Positions 22,997 to 32,956 of a DNA stretch of 39,246 nt are shown here, in pieces (position 1 is the stretch's first letter; the number at the start of each line of letters is the position of its first letter). A program made the translations under genes and the position numbers. This DNA comes from CALIBK01 sp037444165. GTDB lineage: Bacteria; Desulfobacterota; BSN033; UBA1163. Below the pieces are notes generated by a model, which was given only the letters and a program-made list of their open reading frames with translations, was not told the origin of the DNA and made no database searches. The DNA lies in contig JBBIMX010000016.1 in assembly GCA_037444165.1 (NCBI GenBank), forward strand, positions 1-39,246. The letters run 5' to 3'.

Positions 22997-23895
22997 TCTC
23001 CGATCACCCGCACCTCCCGTTCGAGGGAGATGCCCTTCTCCTCATAAACCTTCCTTTCTATCCACTCCATCAGGTTGAGGATCTCCTCTGCAGTCGCCTT
23101 TCCTTGATTGATGATAAAATTGGCATGTCGATCAGAGACCATGGCCTGTCCCATTCGAAACCCCTTCAGTCCCACCTCTTCAATCCACTTCCCGGCAGGT
23201 CCCTCTTTAGGATTTTTAAAAATGGACCCGGCACTTAGATAGCCTATGGGTTGGGTCCTCTTTCTTCTTTCGGAATAGGATTTGACCGCCTCCAGAATCT
23301 CTTCTTTTCGACCGCGCCTTAAATGAAACTTTCCGCGAAGAATAATCCATGACTTAGGAAAGGAGAGACACCGATAAGAGAAACGAAGTCTTGACCTTGG
23401 CCTTTCCACCGTCTCTCCATCCTCTTTGAGGAAGGTAATCGAATGGACCAGATCTTTGATTTCGGCTCCCCATGCCCCTGCATTCATGGCCAATCCACCC
23501 CCCACTGTTCCTGGAATCCCGAAGAAGGGTTCCATTCCCGTCAGTCCCTTCTGGATGGTGTATTGGACCAATTGATGAAGGGAAAGTCCACCTTCTGCCT
23601 CCACAAATTCCCCATCGAAATGAACCTTTCTAAGACCTTGGGTTAAACTGATGACCCACCCTCTAATCCCCTTATCCCTGACAATAAGGTTGGTCCCACG
23701 ACCCAAAATAAAGAGCGGGATCCTCTTCCCCTTTGCCACCTTCATAATTCTTTTGAGTTCCTCCAGATTCTTTGGGAAAAAGACGACATCGGCAGGACCT
23801 CCCACCTGTAAGGAAGTGAGTTGTCTCATGGGAACGTCAAAAAGGGTTCTTCCCTGGATCAACCCTTCTGCCAATTTTTGATAGTCTCGAATCAT
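22993..23895 (-). CDS. murB: UDP-N-acetylenolpyruvoylglucosamine reductase MurB
   Basis: A 300-residue FAD enzyme that reduces UDP-GlcNAc-enolpyruvate to UDP-MurNAc with NADPH. FAD-binding motifs are TSLQVGGPADVVFFP, LFILGRGTNLIVRDKGIRG and GIPGTVGGGLAMNAGAWG. The type II features RFSYR, GYLSAGSIFKNP (proton-donor serine) and MGQAMVSDRHANFIIN are present. It lies 36 bp after murC and overlaps ddl by 4 bp. Confidence 0.97.
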   Translation of the reverse strand: MIRDYQKLAEGLIQGRTLFDVPMRQLTSLQVGGPADVVFFPKNLEELKRIMKVAKGKRIPLFILGRGTNLIVRDKGIRGWVISLTQGLRKVHFDGEFVEAEGGLSLHQLVQYTIQKGLTGMEPFFGIPGTVGGGLAMNAGAWGAEIKDLVHSITFLKEDGETVERPRSRLRFSYRCLSFPKSWIILRGKFHLRRGRKEEILEAVKSYSERRKRTQPIGYLSAGSIFKNPKEGPAGKWIEEVGLKGFRMGQAMVSDRHANFIINQGKATAEEILNLMEWIERKVYEEKGISLEREVRVIGE

Positions 23896-23931
23896 TGACT
23901 CTCTCTATTTCGTTTCATTTCGTTGAAACTC

Positions 23932-25305
23932 TTACTCTAGGCGCTCTACCAGTTCATCAGCGACTTGCCAGATATCCCCTGCCCCTAAGGTAATGACCAT
24001 ATCTCCGGGTCGAAGAATCTTAAGAAGATGCTCTACGATCTCCTTTTTCTCCGGAAGATAGGTCACATCCCGATGGCCAGACTCTCTGATTCCATCAAAA
24101 AGGGCTCTGGCTTCTACCCCTTCGATTCGTTCTTCTCCTGCCGGATAGATCTCCGTCAGAATAAGGACTTCTGCATCATAAAAGGCAGTCAAAAACTCGT
24201 TAAAGAGGGCCTTCGTCCGCGTATAACGATGGGGTTGGAATACGACGACCAGCCTCCTCTTCCATCCCGTCTTTGCGGCTTTGAGGGTCGCGATAATCTC
24301 AACAGGGTGATGACCGTAATCATCTACAATCAGAATCCCCCTCTTGTCCCCTTTGATCTGAAAGCGTCTTTGGATTCCACTGAATTCTGCAAGGGCCTCC
24401 TGAATCGTCTGAAAAGGAAGGTCCAGTTCGAAAGCGGTCGCAACCGTAGCCAGAGAATTATAAACATTATGGAGGCCCGGCATGCGAAGGCTCAATCTTC
24501 CCAACCTTCTCTTCTGAAAGAGAACATCAAAAGAGGTGGAAAGTCCTTCGAATTCAATCTCTTCTGCCCGAAAATCGGCCTGGGCAGTCAGTCCATAGGT
24601 CGTGAACCTCTTCTTTAATTTCGGGATAAGACTCTGAATATGGGGGTGATCGAGACAGACGACGGCCAGCCCGAAAAAAGGAATCTTATGGAGAAACTCG
24701 AGAAAGGTCTCCTTGATCTCTTCAATCCCCTTATAATAGTCAAGATGATCTGCATCAATGTTGGTCACCACAGCAATGGTCGGCATCAACTTTAAAAAAG
24801 ACCCATCGCTCTCATCGGCCTCGGCCACCAAAAACTCCCCTTGACCGAGCCTTGCATTGCTTCCCAAACTGTTCAGTCTTCCACCGATGACCACAGTGGG
24901 ATCGAGTCCCCCTGCCGCTAAAACGGTGGCAATGAGGGACGTCGTCGTCGTCTTTCCGTGAGTTCCTGCAATAGCAATCCCCACCTTCATCCGCATCAGC
25001 TCGGCCAACATCTCAGCCCTGGGAATAATGGGGATGTGCTTCTCTTCAGCAACTTCCACCTCTGGATTCCCTGGTCGAATGGCTGAAGAGACGACGACCA
25101 CATCGGCTTCTTTCACATTCTCTCTTCGATGACCATAATGGATTTCACATCCAAGGGCCTGAAGCCTTCGAGTGACTTCTGTCTCTTTCAGATCGGACCC
25201 GCTGATGTGATAGCCTAAGTTGAGCAGGACTTCAGCAATCCCGCTCATCCCGCTTCCTCCGATCCCTACGAAATGGATGTTCCTAATCTTCCCTTTCCGG
25301 TACAT
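23932..25305 (-). CDS. murC: UDP-N-acetylmuramate-L-alanine ligase MurC
   Basis: A 457-residue Mur ligase that adds L-alanine to UDP-MurNAc. The N-terminal Rossmann motif is HFVGIGGSGMSGIAEVL, the ATP loop is AIAGTHGKTTTTSLI, and VVTNIDADHLDYY is the metal/histidine region. The C-terminal domain carries IVDDYGHHPVEI and VFQPHRYTRTK, both typical of MurC. GGAGTGG lies a few bases before the ATG. It sits between murG (37 bp gap) and murB. Confidence 0.97.
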   Translation of the reverse strand: MYRKGKIRNIHFVGIGGSGMSGIAEVLLNLGYHISGSDLKETEVTRRLQALGCEIHYGHRRENVKEADVVVVSSAIRPGNPEVEVAEEKHIPIIPRAEMLAELMRMKVGIAIAGTHGKTTTTSLIATVLAAGGLDPTVVIGGRLNSLGSNARLGQGEFLVAEADESDGSFLKLMPTIAVVTNIDADHLDYYKGIEEIKETFLEFLHKIPFFGLAVVCLDHPHIQSLIPKLKKRFTTYGLTAQADFRAEEIEFEGLSTSFDVLFQKRRLGRLSLRMPGLHNVYNSLATVATAFELDLPFQTIQEALAEFSGIQRRFQIKGDKRGILIVDDYGHHPVEIIATLKAAKTGWKRRLVVVFQPHRYTRTKALFNEFLTAFYDAEVLILTEIYPAGEERIEGVEARALFDGIRESGHRDVTYLPEKKEIVEHLLKILRPGDMVITLGAGDIWQVADELVERLE

Positions 25306-25342
25306 CGGTCCACTCCAATTTCAAATTCCCTCCCATCCTCCC

Positions 25343-26425
25343 TCACCCCGCTGTTCCAATTAATCGATAACAGTGATCCACAATCTCCTGAGCGGCCATG
25401 GGTCTCCCCAGTCTCCGGATGGAGACCTCCATCTTCTCCCTCTCCTCAGGATGCTCATATAAACGAAAAATGGTTTGAGAGAGCGTTGAACCATTGAGCT
25501 CCTCATCACGAATCATCAAAGCAGCCCCTTTCTCCATAAGCCTCTCAGCATTGATCCGCTGATGTTGATGGGCAGAATAGGGATAGGGGATGAGAATGGC
25601 GGCCTTTCCGGAGACCGCCAATTCGGCAAGGGTACTTGCCCCTGCTCGTGAGATCACAAGATCGGCCTTTTGATAGGCCAGAGCCATCTCCCGAATGAAG
25701 GGGGTCACTTCCGCCTCAAACCCTCTCTCTCGATAGCTTTTTTCTACAAACTCCAGATCCTCTTTCCCCGTCTGATGAATGATTTTGATCGAGGATTTTA
25801 ATCGCTCAAGATATCCAAGGGCCTCCACCATAGCCACATTGATCCGATGGGCTCCTGCACTTCCCCCAAAGATGAGAACCGTGAATCGGTCTTCTTTTTC
25901 CCGAAGTGGGCCCAAAAGGGTCATCTCTTTACGAACAGGATTTCCGGTCACCCTCGTCTTCTTCTTGGGAAAATATCTCCCTGTCTCTTCAAAGGAGACA
26001 AAAATGAGATGGACCCACCATTTCAAGATTTGATTGGTTGTCCCTGGAATGATATTCTGTTCATGGATGACTCGAGGAAGTCCGAGAAGGGTAGCCGCGA
26101 TGAGAACGGGTCCGGAGGCATATCCTCCCACTCCGATGACGATCTCTGGACGATATCGCTTCAAAATGGCATAGGACTCTAAGATCGCCTTCGGAAGAAA
26201 CCAGAAAGCCTTCATCTTCCCTCTTAAAGACTTCCCTCGGATAGGCATAGCCGAAATAGTCATTAAAGGATATTTCCCGCTTCCAAGGAGTCTCTTCTCT
26301 ATTCCTCTTTCTGTTCCCACAAAGAGAACCTCATTGCCCTCCTCCCTTTCCAGGAAGGCCTCAGCAATCGCCATTCCTGGAAAGAGATGACCTCCTGTCC
26401 CTCCTCCGGCAATAACCCATCTCAT
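25343..26425 (-). CDS. murG: Lipid II synthase, N-acetylglucosaminyltransferase MurG
   Basis: A 360-residue GT28 enzyme that adds GlcNAc to lipid I on the inner face of the membrane, making lipid II. The start RWVIAGGGTGGHLFPGMAIAE carries the first glycine-rich loop, with GVGGYASGPVLIAA, IHEQNIIPGTTNQ and FGGSAGAHRINVAM following. The sugar-nucleotide site is FIREMALAYQKADLVISRAGASTLAEL. The frame is open far upstream inside ftsW, but the ATG at 26425 overlaps the ftsW stop (ATGA) and starts exactly where family homology begins. Confidence 0.97.
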   Translation of the reverse strand: MRWVIAGGGTGGHLFPGMAIAEAFLEREEGNEVLFVGTERGIEKRLLGSGKYPLMTISAMPIRGKSLRGKMKAFWFLPKAILESYAILKRYRPEIVIGVGGYASGPVLIAATLLGLPRVIHEQNIIPGTTNQILKWWVHLIFVSFEETGRYFPKKKTRVTGNPVRKEMTLLGPLREKEDRFTVLIFGGSAGAHRINVAMVEALGYLERLKSSIKIIHQTGKEDLEFVEKSYRERGFEAEVTPFIREMALAYQKADLVISRAGASTLAELAVSGKAAILIPYPYSAHQHQRINAERLMEKGAALMIRDEELNGSTLSQTIFRLYEHPEEREKMEVSIRRLGRPMAAQEIVDHCYRLIGTAG

Positions 26426-27522
26426 CTCCGTTCCGCATGGGATGAGAGATGGAGAAGAATTCCCATTCCCATCAAGTTGGCAACCAAAGAGGTTCCTCCA
26501 TAGCTGATAAAAGGAAGGGTCAATCCTTTCGTAGGGAGAAGACCCAGGACGACCCCCATATTGATAATGGATTGAAGAGAAATCATCAGGGTCACGCCTA
26601 AGGCCAGATAGCAGGCGAAGCGTTCCTGAAGGGAAAGAGCGATTTGAATCCCTCTGAAGGTCAGGATGAAAAAGAGAAGGACGACCACCATTGCCCCCAG
26701 CAGTCCCAATTCCTCTCCAATGATAGAGAAGATAAAGTCGGTATGGGGAGCAGGAAGAAAGAAAAGTTTCTGTCTCCCCTCTCCAAGCCCCTGCCCAAAA
26801 AGACCTCCCGACCCAAAGGAGAGAAAGGACTGGATGATCTGGAAACTGCTTCCTGTGGGGTCTTCCCAGGGACGGATAAATCCTATCCATCTTTTATATC
26901 GATACTCAGCGCTCATGAGAAAGACATAGACCAATGGAATGGCAATCAAAAAAGCAGAGACGAGATAGCTCACCCTGGCCCCACTGATGAAGAGCAAAAG
27001 AAAGACGATAATGATCAGAAAAAGGGCTGTCCCAAAATCGGGTTCCTTCATGATGAGACCGATGATCAGACCAGAAAAAAGAACCACAGGAAGGAATCCA
27101 AAGAAGAAGCTTCGAATCTTTTCCTCCTTCTTTGTCAGAAGATAAGCCAAGAAAATCACCAAACCCAGCTTTGCCAGCTCGGAAGGTTGGAAGGAGAATC
27201 CTCCCAATCGAATCCACCTCATCGATCCTCCGGCCCTATATCCTATGCCAGGAATAAGGACGAGGATCAGGAGAAGCAGCGAAAGAAGAAAGATGGGATA
27301 GGCCAGTCGTTTAAATAGCCCATAGGGGAAGAACATAAAGAGGAACATGAGCAAAAATCCAACCCCTGCAAAGAAGGCCTGCCGCTTGAGAAAATAGTAG
27401 GGATCGCCGAACCGCTCGTTCGCGATAATGGCACTGGTGCTATAGACCATCACGATCCCGATGCCGACAAGCATAAGGGTCACAAATAGCAAAATAAGAT
27501 CGACCCTCTTTTTCCCCTTCAT
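26422..27522 (-). CDS. ftsW: Septal peptidoglycan polymerase FtsW
   Basis: A 366-residue SEDS-family protein with about ten membrane spans. It polymerises lipid II into septal glycan together with FtsI. Characteristic stretches are MVYSTSAIIA in span 1, GYRAGGSMRWIRLGGFSFQPSELAKL, KEPDFGTALFLI containing the catalytic-loop acidic residue, GSGGLFGQGLGEGRQKLFFLPAPHTDFIFSIIGEELG and LPTKGLTLPFISYGGTSL. It lies 9 bp after murD and overlaps murG. Confidence 0.96.
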   Translation of the reverse strand: MKGKKRVDLILLFVTLMLVGIGIVMVYSTSAIIANERFGDPYYFLKRQAFFAGVGFLLMFLFMFFPYGLFKRLAYPIFLLSLLLLILVLIPGIGYRAGGSMRWIRLGGFSFQPSELAKLGLVIFLAYLLTKKEEKIRSFFFGFLPVVLFSGLIIGLIMKEPDFGTALFLIIIVFLLLFISGARVSYLVSAFLIAIPLVYVFLMSAEYRYKRWIGFIRPWEDPTGSSFQIIQSFLSFGSGGLFGQGLGEGRQKLFFLPAPHTDFIFSIIGEELGLLGAMVVVLLFFILTFRGIQIALSLQERFACYLALGVTLMISLQSIINMGVVLGLLPTKGLTLPFISYGGTSLVANLMGMGILLHLSSHAERR

Positions 27523-27531
27523 TTCATTCCC

Positions 27532-28878
27532 TCACAGTCGCCTTACCAATTCCTTAAAGACGTTTCCTCTCTCCTTGTAGTCTTTAAACATATCAAAACT
27601 CGAGCAGGCAGGGGAAAGAAGAACGACCTCTCCTGGCTTGGCTGTTTGGTAGGCCAGTAAGACCGCCTTCTCCAAACTCTCGGCCATAAGGGTCTCTGTC
27701 AATGGCCCTAATTCCTTGGCCATCCTTTCTTTCGCCTCACCGATCAGAATCAACCGTTTTACGCGTCTCTGGATGAGCTCTCTCAATGGAGAGAGGTCCG
27801 TCTTTTTATCCTTTCCTCCGGCAATGAGGATGACGGGCTCGGAAAAACTCTGAAGGGATTTCACGACGGAACCAACATTGGTTCCTTTGGAATCGTTATA
27901 GAAACGGACCCCTCCGATCTCTCTCACCCATTCAAGGCGATGTTCTAACCCTTGAAACCTCTCGATGACCTTTTGGATCGCCCTCTGGGAACTCCCGAAG
28001 AGCCTGGCCGCAAGGATGGCTGCCATCATATTCTCTACATTATGAACCCCTTTTAAGGGGGCCTCTTTAAGGGAATATCGTTCCTCCATATGGTTGATCC
28101 TGAGGAAGATCTCCTCCCCATTGGAAAAGGCTCCCTCCTCTTCGGCTTTACTCATTGTAAAATAAAGCTTTTTCCCGAAAATCTGATGGATGGAACTCAT
28201 CACGACTGGATCATCCCGGTTGAGGATCGCCCAATCTTTGGTCGTTTGATTCTCAAAGATTTTAAGCTTAGCCTGGATATAGGCCTTATAATCTGGATAA
28301 CGATCGAGATGGTCTTCTGTGATATTGAGAAGGACTGCACAGGAGGGCCGAAACTTCTCAATCCTCTCTAACTGGAAGCTGGAGATCTCAACGACCAGCA
28401 CCTCCCATCGTTCTTTTCCATCGGCGAAAAGGATAAGAGGCTCTCCGACATTCCCTCCTATCCCCACTCTTTTTCCCTCCTCTTTGAGCATCTCTCCGAT
28501 GAGCAGGGTAGTGGTCGTTTTGCCGTTTGTTCCCGTTACTCCAAGGATAGGAACGTCGATAAAATGGTAGGCGAGTTCAATTTCACTGATCACCGGGATT
28601 CCTTTTTTTAAGGCCTTTTGAACCGGTTCGATTGTGGGATCAACCCCTGGGCTCAGAACGATCAAATCCTGGCGGAGAAAATGTTCAACCGAATGTCCTC
28701 CCCACTCCATCTCTATTCCCCATGGGTGTAATTCTTCCCAGACCTCTCTCATCTCTTCCTTTGATCGAAGCTCCGAGGCACTCAAGATCGAACCCTTTTC
28801 TCGAAGAAATTTCAGGGTGGCCAATCCTGTTCTGGCCAATCCGACCACCAATACCTTTTTCCCGCGAAGATCAATCAT
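27532..28878 (-). CDS. murD: UDP-MurNAc-L-alanine-D-glutamate ligase MurD
   Basis: A 448-residue Mur ligase that adds D-glutamate. It opens IDLRGKKVLVVGLARTGLATLKFL, has the ATP loop GVTGTNGKTTTTLLIGEM, the carbamylated-lysine region, NITEDHLDRYPDYKAYIQAK, FYNDSKGTNVGSVVKSL and the late LLSPACSSFDMFKDYKERG typical of MurD. The start at 28878 was chosen because family homology begins there and a GAAAGAG site precedes it; an in-frame start at 28977 would reach into mraY and add 33 unrelated residues. It starts 11 bp after the mraY stop. Confidence 0.97.
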   Translation of the reverse strand: MIDLRGKKVLVVGLARTGLATLKFLREKGSILSASELRSKEEMREVWEELHPWGIEMEWGGHSVEHFLRQDLIVLSPGVDPTIEPVQKALKKGIPVISEIELAYHFIDVPILGVTGTNGKTTTTLLIGEMLKEEGKRVGIGGNVGEPLILFADGKERWEVLVVEISSFQLERIEKFRPSCAVLLNITEDHLDRYPDYKAYIQAKLKIFENQTTKDWAILNRDDPVVMSSIHQIFGKKLYFTMSKAEEEGAFSNGEEIFLRINHMEERYSLKEAPLKGVHNVENMMAAILAARLFGSSQRAIQKVIERFQGLEHRLEWVREIGGVRFYNDSKGTNVGSVVKSLQSFSEPVILIAGGKDKKTDLSPLRELIQRRVKRLILIGEAKERMAKELGPLTETLMAESLEKAVLLAYQTAKPGEVVLLSPACSSFDMFKDYKERGNVFKELVRRL

Positions 28879-28889
28879 TTCCGCTCTTT

Positions 28890-29966
28890 CTATCTCAATT
28901 TCAATGTGCTGATGGCAATCAATCCCAAGATGATCCCAATGATCCAGAATCGAACAATGATCTTGGGCTCTGCCCATCCTTTGAGTTCAAAATGGTGATG
29001 AAGCGGTGCCATCCGAAATACCCTTTTCTTTCGAAGTTTGTAAGAGATCACTTGAAGAATGACCGAAAGGGCTTCGATGACGAAGATCCCTCCTGTGATC
29101 ACCAAAAGAAACTCCTGCTTAGTGACAAGGGCAATCGTCCCCAGCGAGGCCCCTAAGGCGAGGGACCCTACATCCCCCATAAAGACCTGAGCTGGATAGG
29201 TGTTGAACCAGAGGAAACCGAGCCCTGCTCCCACGAGTGCCCCGCAGAGAACGGTCAACTCCCCACTGCCCCGAACAAAAGGGATCTGAAGGTAACTGGC
29301 AAATCGAAAATGGCCCGCCAGATAGCAGAAGAGCATAAAGGTAGCACTGGTGATGAGGACTGGGCCAATGGCCAGTCCATCCAAGCCATCTGTGAGATTG
29401 ACCGCATTGGCAGTTCCCACAATGACGAGCATCCCGAAAAGGATGTACCAGTTGCCTAAATCCGGCATCACCCTCTTGAAAAAAGGGAAGACGAGCCGGG
29501 AATTATGATCCATGAAATGAAAAAGAATGAAACTGGAGAGCAATCCCATAGCCACCTGGATGGGGAATTTATATCGAGCCCGGATTCCCAACCCATTCTT
29601 TTCTTTTATCTTCTTGTAGTCATCTAAAAAACCTAAACCTCCAAAACCCAGAGTGGTGAGCAAAACGATCCAGATATATCGATTGGTGAGGTCTGCCCAG
29701 AGGAGCGTGGGGATGAAAAGGGCGGCCAAGATAATCCCCCCTCCCATGGTGGGAGTCCCATTCTTGGAGAGATGCCGAGAGGGAACATCCTCCCTGATGA
29801 TTTGTTGAATTTGAAAGGCTTTCAACTTCCGGATGATCCATGGAGCCACCACAAAGCTAATAAAAAGGGCTGTAAGAATGGCATAAATTGTTCGGAAAGT
29901 GATGTATCGAAAGACGTTAAAAAAAGTGAAATATTGATGAAGGGGATAAAGAAAATGATAGAGCAT
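28890..29966 (-). CDS. mraY: Phospho-MurNAc-pentapeptide transferase MraY
   Basis: A 358-residue protein with ten membrane spans. It attaches phospho-MurNAc-pentapeptide to undecaprenyl phosphate, giving lipid I. Diagnostic stretches are the N-terminal SKNGTPTMGGGI, GFLDDYKKIKEKNGLGIRARYK with the conserved Asp pair, ANAVNLTDGLDGLAIG, the VFMGDVGSLALGA metal site, and MAPLHHHFELKGWAE with the histidine cluster. It begins 4 bp after murF. Confidence 0.98.
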   Translation of the reverse strand: MLYHFLYPLHQYFTFFNVFRYITFRTIYAILTALFISFVVAPWIIRKLKAFQIQQIIREDVPSRHLSKNGTPTMGGGIILAALFIPTLLWADLTNRYIWIVLLTTLGFGGLGFLDDYKKIKEKNGLGIRARYKFPIQVAMGLLSSFILFHFMDHNSRLVFPFFKRVMPDLGNWYILFGMLVIVGTANAVNLTDGLDGLAIGPVLITSATFMLFCYLAGHFRFASYLQIPFVRGSGELTVLCGALVGAGLGFLWFNTYPAQVFMGDVGSLALGASLGTIALVTKQEFLLVITGGIFVIEALSVILQVISYKLRKKRVFRMAPLHHHFELKGWAEPKIIVRFWIIGIILGLIAISTLKLR

Positions 29967-29970
29967 CCTT

Positions 29971-31371
29971 TCAGCGCCTCCTTTGGATCAATCCTTCAAC
30001 AATCCTCTCCATGGTCATTCCCCTTGACCCTTTGACCAGCACCCAATCCCCTTCACGAATCGTCTGATCTAACCAGTGGATGGCCTCTTCATGATCTTTA
30101 GCCATGTATGTCTTTTCCAATTTCATTCCATGATGAATGGCTGAATCGATCAGCCATTTTACCTTTTCTCCCAACACCAGAAGGACATCCATGTTTAACT
30201 CCGACACTCTCCTCCCTATCCATCGATGCGCTTCCTCAGAGAATTCTCCTAACTCCAGCATATCTCCAAGGACGGCAATGGCCCTTCCCTTTCCCTTAAT
30301 CTCGGTCACCGTCTCCAGGGCAAGCTCCATGGATCTTGGATTGGCGTTATAGGTATCGTTCAAGAGATGGATTCCGCCCGCGATCTCTCTGTGTTCCATC
30401 CTCATTGGATAGGGAGGGAACTGTTCCAATGCCTCTTTAGCCTTCTCCAGTGAGATTCCAAAAAGAGTGGCCCCTGCAATGGCTGAGAGGGCATTAAGGA
30501 CAAAATGCTTCCCTAATAAGGGAAGATGAACCTCAATCCCTTCTCCTTCCATGGTGACATAAAAATAGGTTCCATCCTTCTTTAAGCGGATCTCCCTTGC
30601 TCTCACATCCGATGGATTCTCGATGCCATAAGAGATCTTTTGTCCGAGAAAGGTCTGGGCGAGGTCCACCACCCGGGGATCATCCTGGTTGACCAGAATG
30701 GACCCATCCTGTCTCATCCTCCGAAACAGTTCTCCCTTCTCCTCTTTGATCTTCTCGATATCCTTCATCCCTTCGAGATGAACAGGATGGATGTTGGTGA
30801 TCAGGGCCACATCTGGTTCTGCAATCTCGGTCAACCTTCGAATCTCTCCGGGGACATTCATCCCCATCTCAAGGACCACGACCCTCTCTTTCTCTGTGAG
30901 TTTTAGAAGGGTCAGTGGGAGTCCGATGAGATTATTGAGATTTCCCTCCGTTTTAAGGAGAGGGAAGGTGGTCTTGAGGCAGGCGGCCATCATCTCCTTG
31001 GTAGTCGTTTTCCCATTACTCCCGGTGATCCCTACGACCGGTGTTCGATACTTCCTCCTCCTTTCCCTTGCAAGATCTCCCAGGGCCTGAAGGGTATCCT
31101 TTACTGCGATGACGACTTTTGAGGGATCTCCATTCCAGCGAATCTCTTTTACCTTTTCCTCTTCAACGATTACTCCACTGGCCTTCTTTTTCAGAGCCTC
31201 CAAGGCAAAATCATGGCCATTGAACCGAGTTCCTCTGAGAGCGATGAAGAGTTCTTCTTCGAGGAGGGTTCTCGAATCGGTGGAGATCCCTCGAAAGAGG
31301 ATCCCTTCTCCTCTTCCTTGAATGAGTCTCCCTCCTGTGGCTCTGAGGACTTCCTCAACCGTAAAGGTCAT
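29971..31371 (-). CDS. murF: UDP-MurNAc-tripeptide-D-alanyl-D-alanine ligase MurF
   Basis: A 466-residue Mur ligase that adds the D-Ala-D-Ala made by Ddl to the UDP-MurNAc tripeptide. It shows the N-terminal GISTDSRTLLEEELFIALRG, the ATP loop VGITGSNGKTTTKEMMA, NNLIGLPLTLL, ALITNIHPVHLEGM, LLNDTYNANPRSMELAL and LGDMLELGEFSEEAHRWIG. Its start overlaps the murE stop (ATGA). Confidence 0.97.
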   Translation of the reverse strand: MTFTVEEVLRATGGRLIQGRGEGILFRGISTDSRTLLEEELFIALRGTRFNGHDFALEALKKKASGVIVEEEKVKEIRWNGDPSKVVIAVKDTLQALGDLARERRRKYRTPVVGITGSNGKTTTKEMMAACLKTTFPLLKTEGNLNNLIGLPLTLLKLTEKERVVVLEMGMNVPGEIRRLTEIAEPDVALITNIHPVHLEGMKDIEKIKEEKGELFRRMRQDGSILVNQDDPRVVDLAQTFLGQKISYGIENPSDVRAREIRLKKDGTYFYVTMEGEGIEVHLPLLGKHFVLNALSAIAGATLFGISLEKAKEALEQFPPYPMRMEHREIAGGIHLLNDTYNANPRSMELALETVTEIKGKGRAIAVLGDMLELGEFSEEAHRWIGRRVSELNMDVLLVLGEKVKWLIDSAIHHGMKLEKTYMAKDHEEAIHWLDQTIREGDWVLVKGSRGMTMERIVEGLIQRRR

Positions 31372-32900
31372 CGTTGCTCCAATGCCTTTCGAGCTTCTAT
31401 GCGATCATCAAAAGGAAATCTCTCTTTCCCAATAATCTGATAGTCTTCATGTCCCTTCCCGGCTATCAAAATGGTATCGGGAGGGGAGGCCAGTCGAATG
31501 GCCATTCGAATAGCCTCTCGTCGGTCAGGGATAAGGAGGTATCCCTTCGTCGATCCCCAGAGATCCGTCCCTTCGAGGTTCAGCTTCTTGACTCCTATCG
31601 AATGGAATCCCATCTCAGCCTCCTCTATGATGGCTAAAGGATCTTCTGTTCTTGGATTGTCTGAGGTGAGAATGACTAAATCGCTTAATCTTCCAGCCAC
31701 TTCTGCCATGAGGGGACGTTTGCTCCGATCCCTATCCCCACCGCAGCCAAAAACGGTAATGATCTTACCTTTCGGCCCTGTTTGGTTATGGAGCTCTATT
31801 AATGCAGTCAACACCCGCTCCAGGGCGTCTGGGGTATGAGCATAATCGACGAGAACTCGAAGTCCTTTTGAATTTTCGACCTTCTCCACTCTTCCTGGAA
31901 CACCCTTGAGCTCTTCTATTCCCTCCCGAATCGCCTCAAGGGGAAGACCCGATCCAATTGCGGTCGCCACTGCGGCCATGAGATTGTAAAGATTAAATCT
32001 TCCGATCAACTTAGAACGAAGAAAAAACTCCCCGTGAGGGGTCCTCATCTGGCACGAGAGGCCCTCAAAGGAAGCGACCGCATCACACACCGAAATATCG
32101 CAGGAAGGATGAAGCCCATATCGATAGACCGGAAGAGAGACTTCTTTGACCATTTCCTCTCCTTTTGGATCATCCCTGTTCGTCACAGCAAACCTATTCG
32201 GCTTTTTGCTCCTCATCAGATATTCGGAGAAGAGTCTTCGTTTACTTTCAAAATATCGGTCCAGTGTTCGATGATAATCCAGATGTTCCGTGGTCAGATT
32301 TGTAAAGACAGCTCCATCAAACTGACACCCCATCACCCGAGCCATATCTAAGGCATGGGAGGAGACTTCAAGGATGACACAGCTGACCCCCTCCTTTCTC
32401 ATCTCCCAAAGCATTCGCTGGAGATCCAATGATTCAGGAGTCGTATGGGATGCCGGAAAAATCTGATTCTTGTACCGATAATTGATCGTTCCGATCACCC
32501 CCACCGTCTCCCCCGCCTTCTTGAAGATCGACTCCAAGAGATAGGTAATGGTTGTCTTTCCATTGGTCCCTGTGATCCCGATGAGTCTGAGTGTTGACGA
32601 AGGCTCTCCATAAAAGATCGAAGAAATTTGGGCCAATGCCTTTCGACTGCTCTTCACCCAGATATAGGTGGGGGTTGAAGGAAGAGAGTTCTGTTCCTCT
32701 TCGAGAAGAATGGCAACGGCCCCTCTTTCCACTGCCTCTCCGATAAACCGATGCCCATCTGTCTCCATTCCTCGGAGAGCAGCGAAAAGATAATTCTGCT
32801 TCACCTTCTTGGAATGGTAGGCAATCCCTTCAATCTCTTTCTGAGTCTCCCCAATAATCCTTCTTATCTCTACTCCCTCGAGCAATCTCATTAACTTCAT
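31368..32900 (-). CDS. murE: UDP-MurNAc-tripeptide synthetase MurE (meso-DAP-adding)
   Basis: A 510-residue Mur ligase that adds the third residue of the stem peptide. It has GIAYHSKKVKQNYLFAALRG, the ATP loop IGITGTNGKTTITYLL, TTPESLDLQRML, SSHALDMARV, TNLTTEHLDYH and VDYAHTPDALERVL. The motif SDNPRTEDP carries the DNPR signature of enzymes that add meso-diaminopimelate rather than lysine, so the cell wall is likely DAP-type. It lies 56 bp after ftsI and overlaps murF. Confidence 0.97.
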   Translation of the reverse strand: MKLMRLLEGVEIRRIIGETQKEIEGIAYHSKKVKQNYLFAALRGMETDGHRFIGEAVERGAVAILLEEEQNSLPSTPTYIWVKSSRKALAQISSIFYGEPSSTLRLIGITGTNGKTTITYLLESIFKKAGETVGVIGTINYRYKNQIFPASHTTPESLDLQRMLWEMRKEGVSCVILEVSSHALDMARVMGCQFDGAVFTNLTTEHLDYHRTLDRYFESKRRLFSEYLMRSKKPNRFAVTNRDDPKGEEMVKEVSLPVYRYGLHPSCDISVCDAVASFEGLSCQMRTPHGEFFLRSKLIGRFNLYNLMAAVATAIGSGLPLEAIREGIEELKGVPGRVEKVENSKGLRVLVDYAHTPDALERVLTALIELHNQTGPKGKIITVFGCGGDRDRSKRPLMAEVAGRLSDLVILTSDNPRTEDPLAIIEEAEMGFHSIGVKKLNLEGTDLWGSTKGYLLIPDRREAIRMAIRLASPPDTILIAGKGHEDYQIIGKERFPFDDRIEARKALEQR

Positions 32901-32956
32901 CGTCTCGTCATAAAAGCGTGATCAATGCCCCTCCGGTAAATCAAAATGACTCACCC

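Noticed and set aside
24028..24618. 196-codon open frame opposite murC
   Set aside because: Antisense to a well-supported gene with no domain or start signals.
26426..26890. Upstream extension of murG to a 515-residue frame
   Set aside because: The extra 155 residues lie in a shifted frame of ftsW and show no family similarity; the ATGA overlap at 26422-26425 gives a normal 360-residue MurG.
26644..27318. 224-codon open frame opposite ftsW
   Set aside because: Antisense to ftsW, very rich in K, E, Q and D as expected from the complement of membrane-span codons.
28879..28977. 33-residue N-terminal extension of MurD
   Set aside because: It overlaps mraY in another frame; MurD homology begins at the ATG at 28878.
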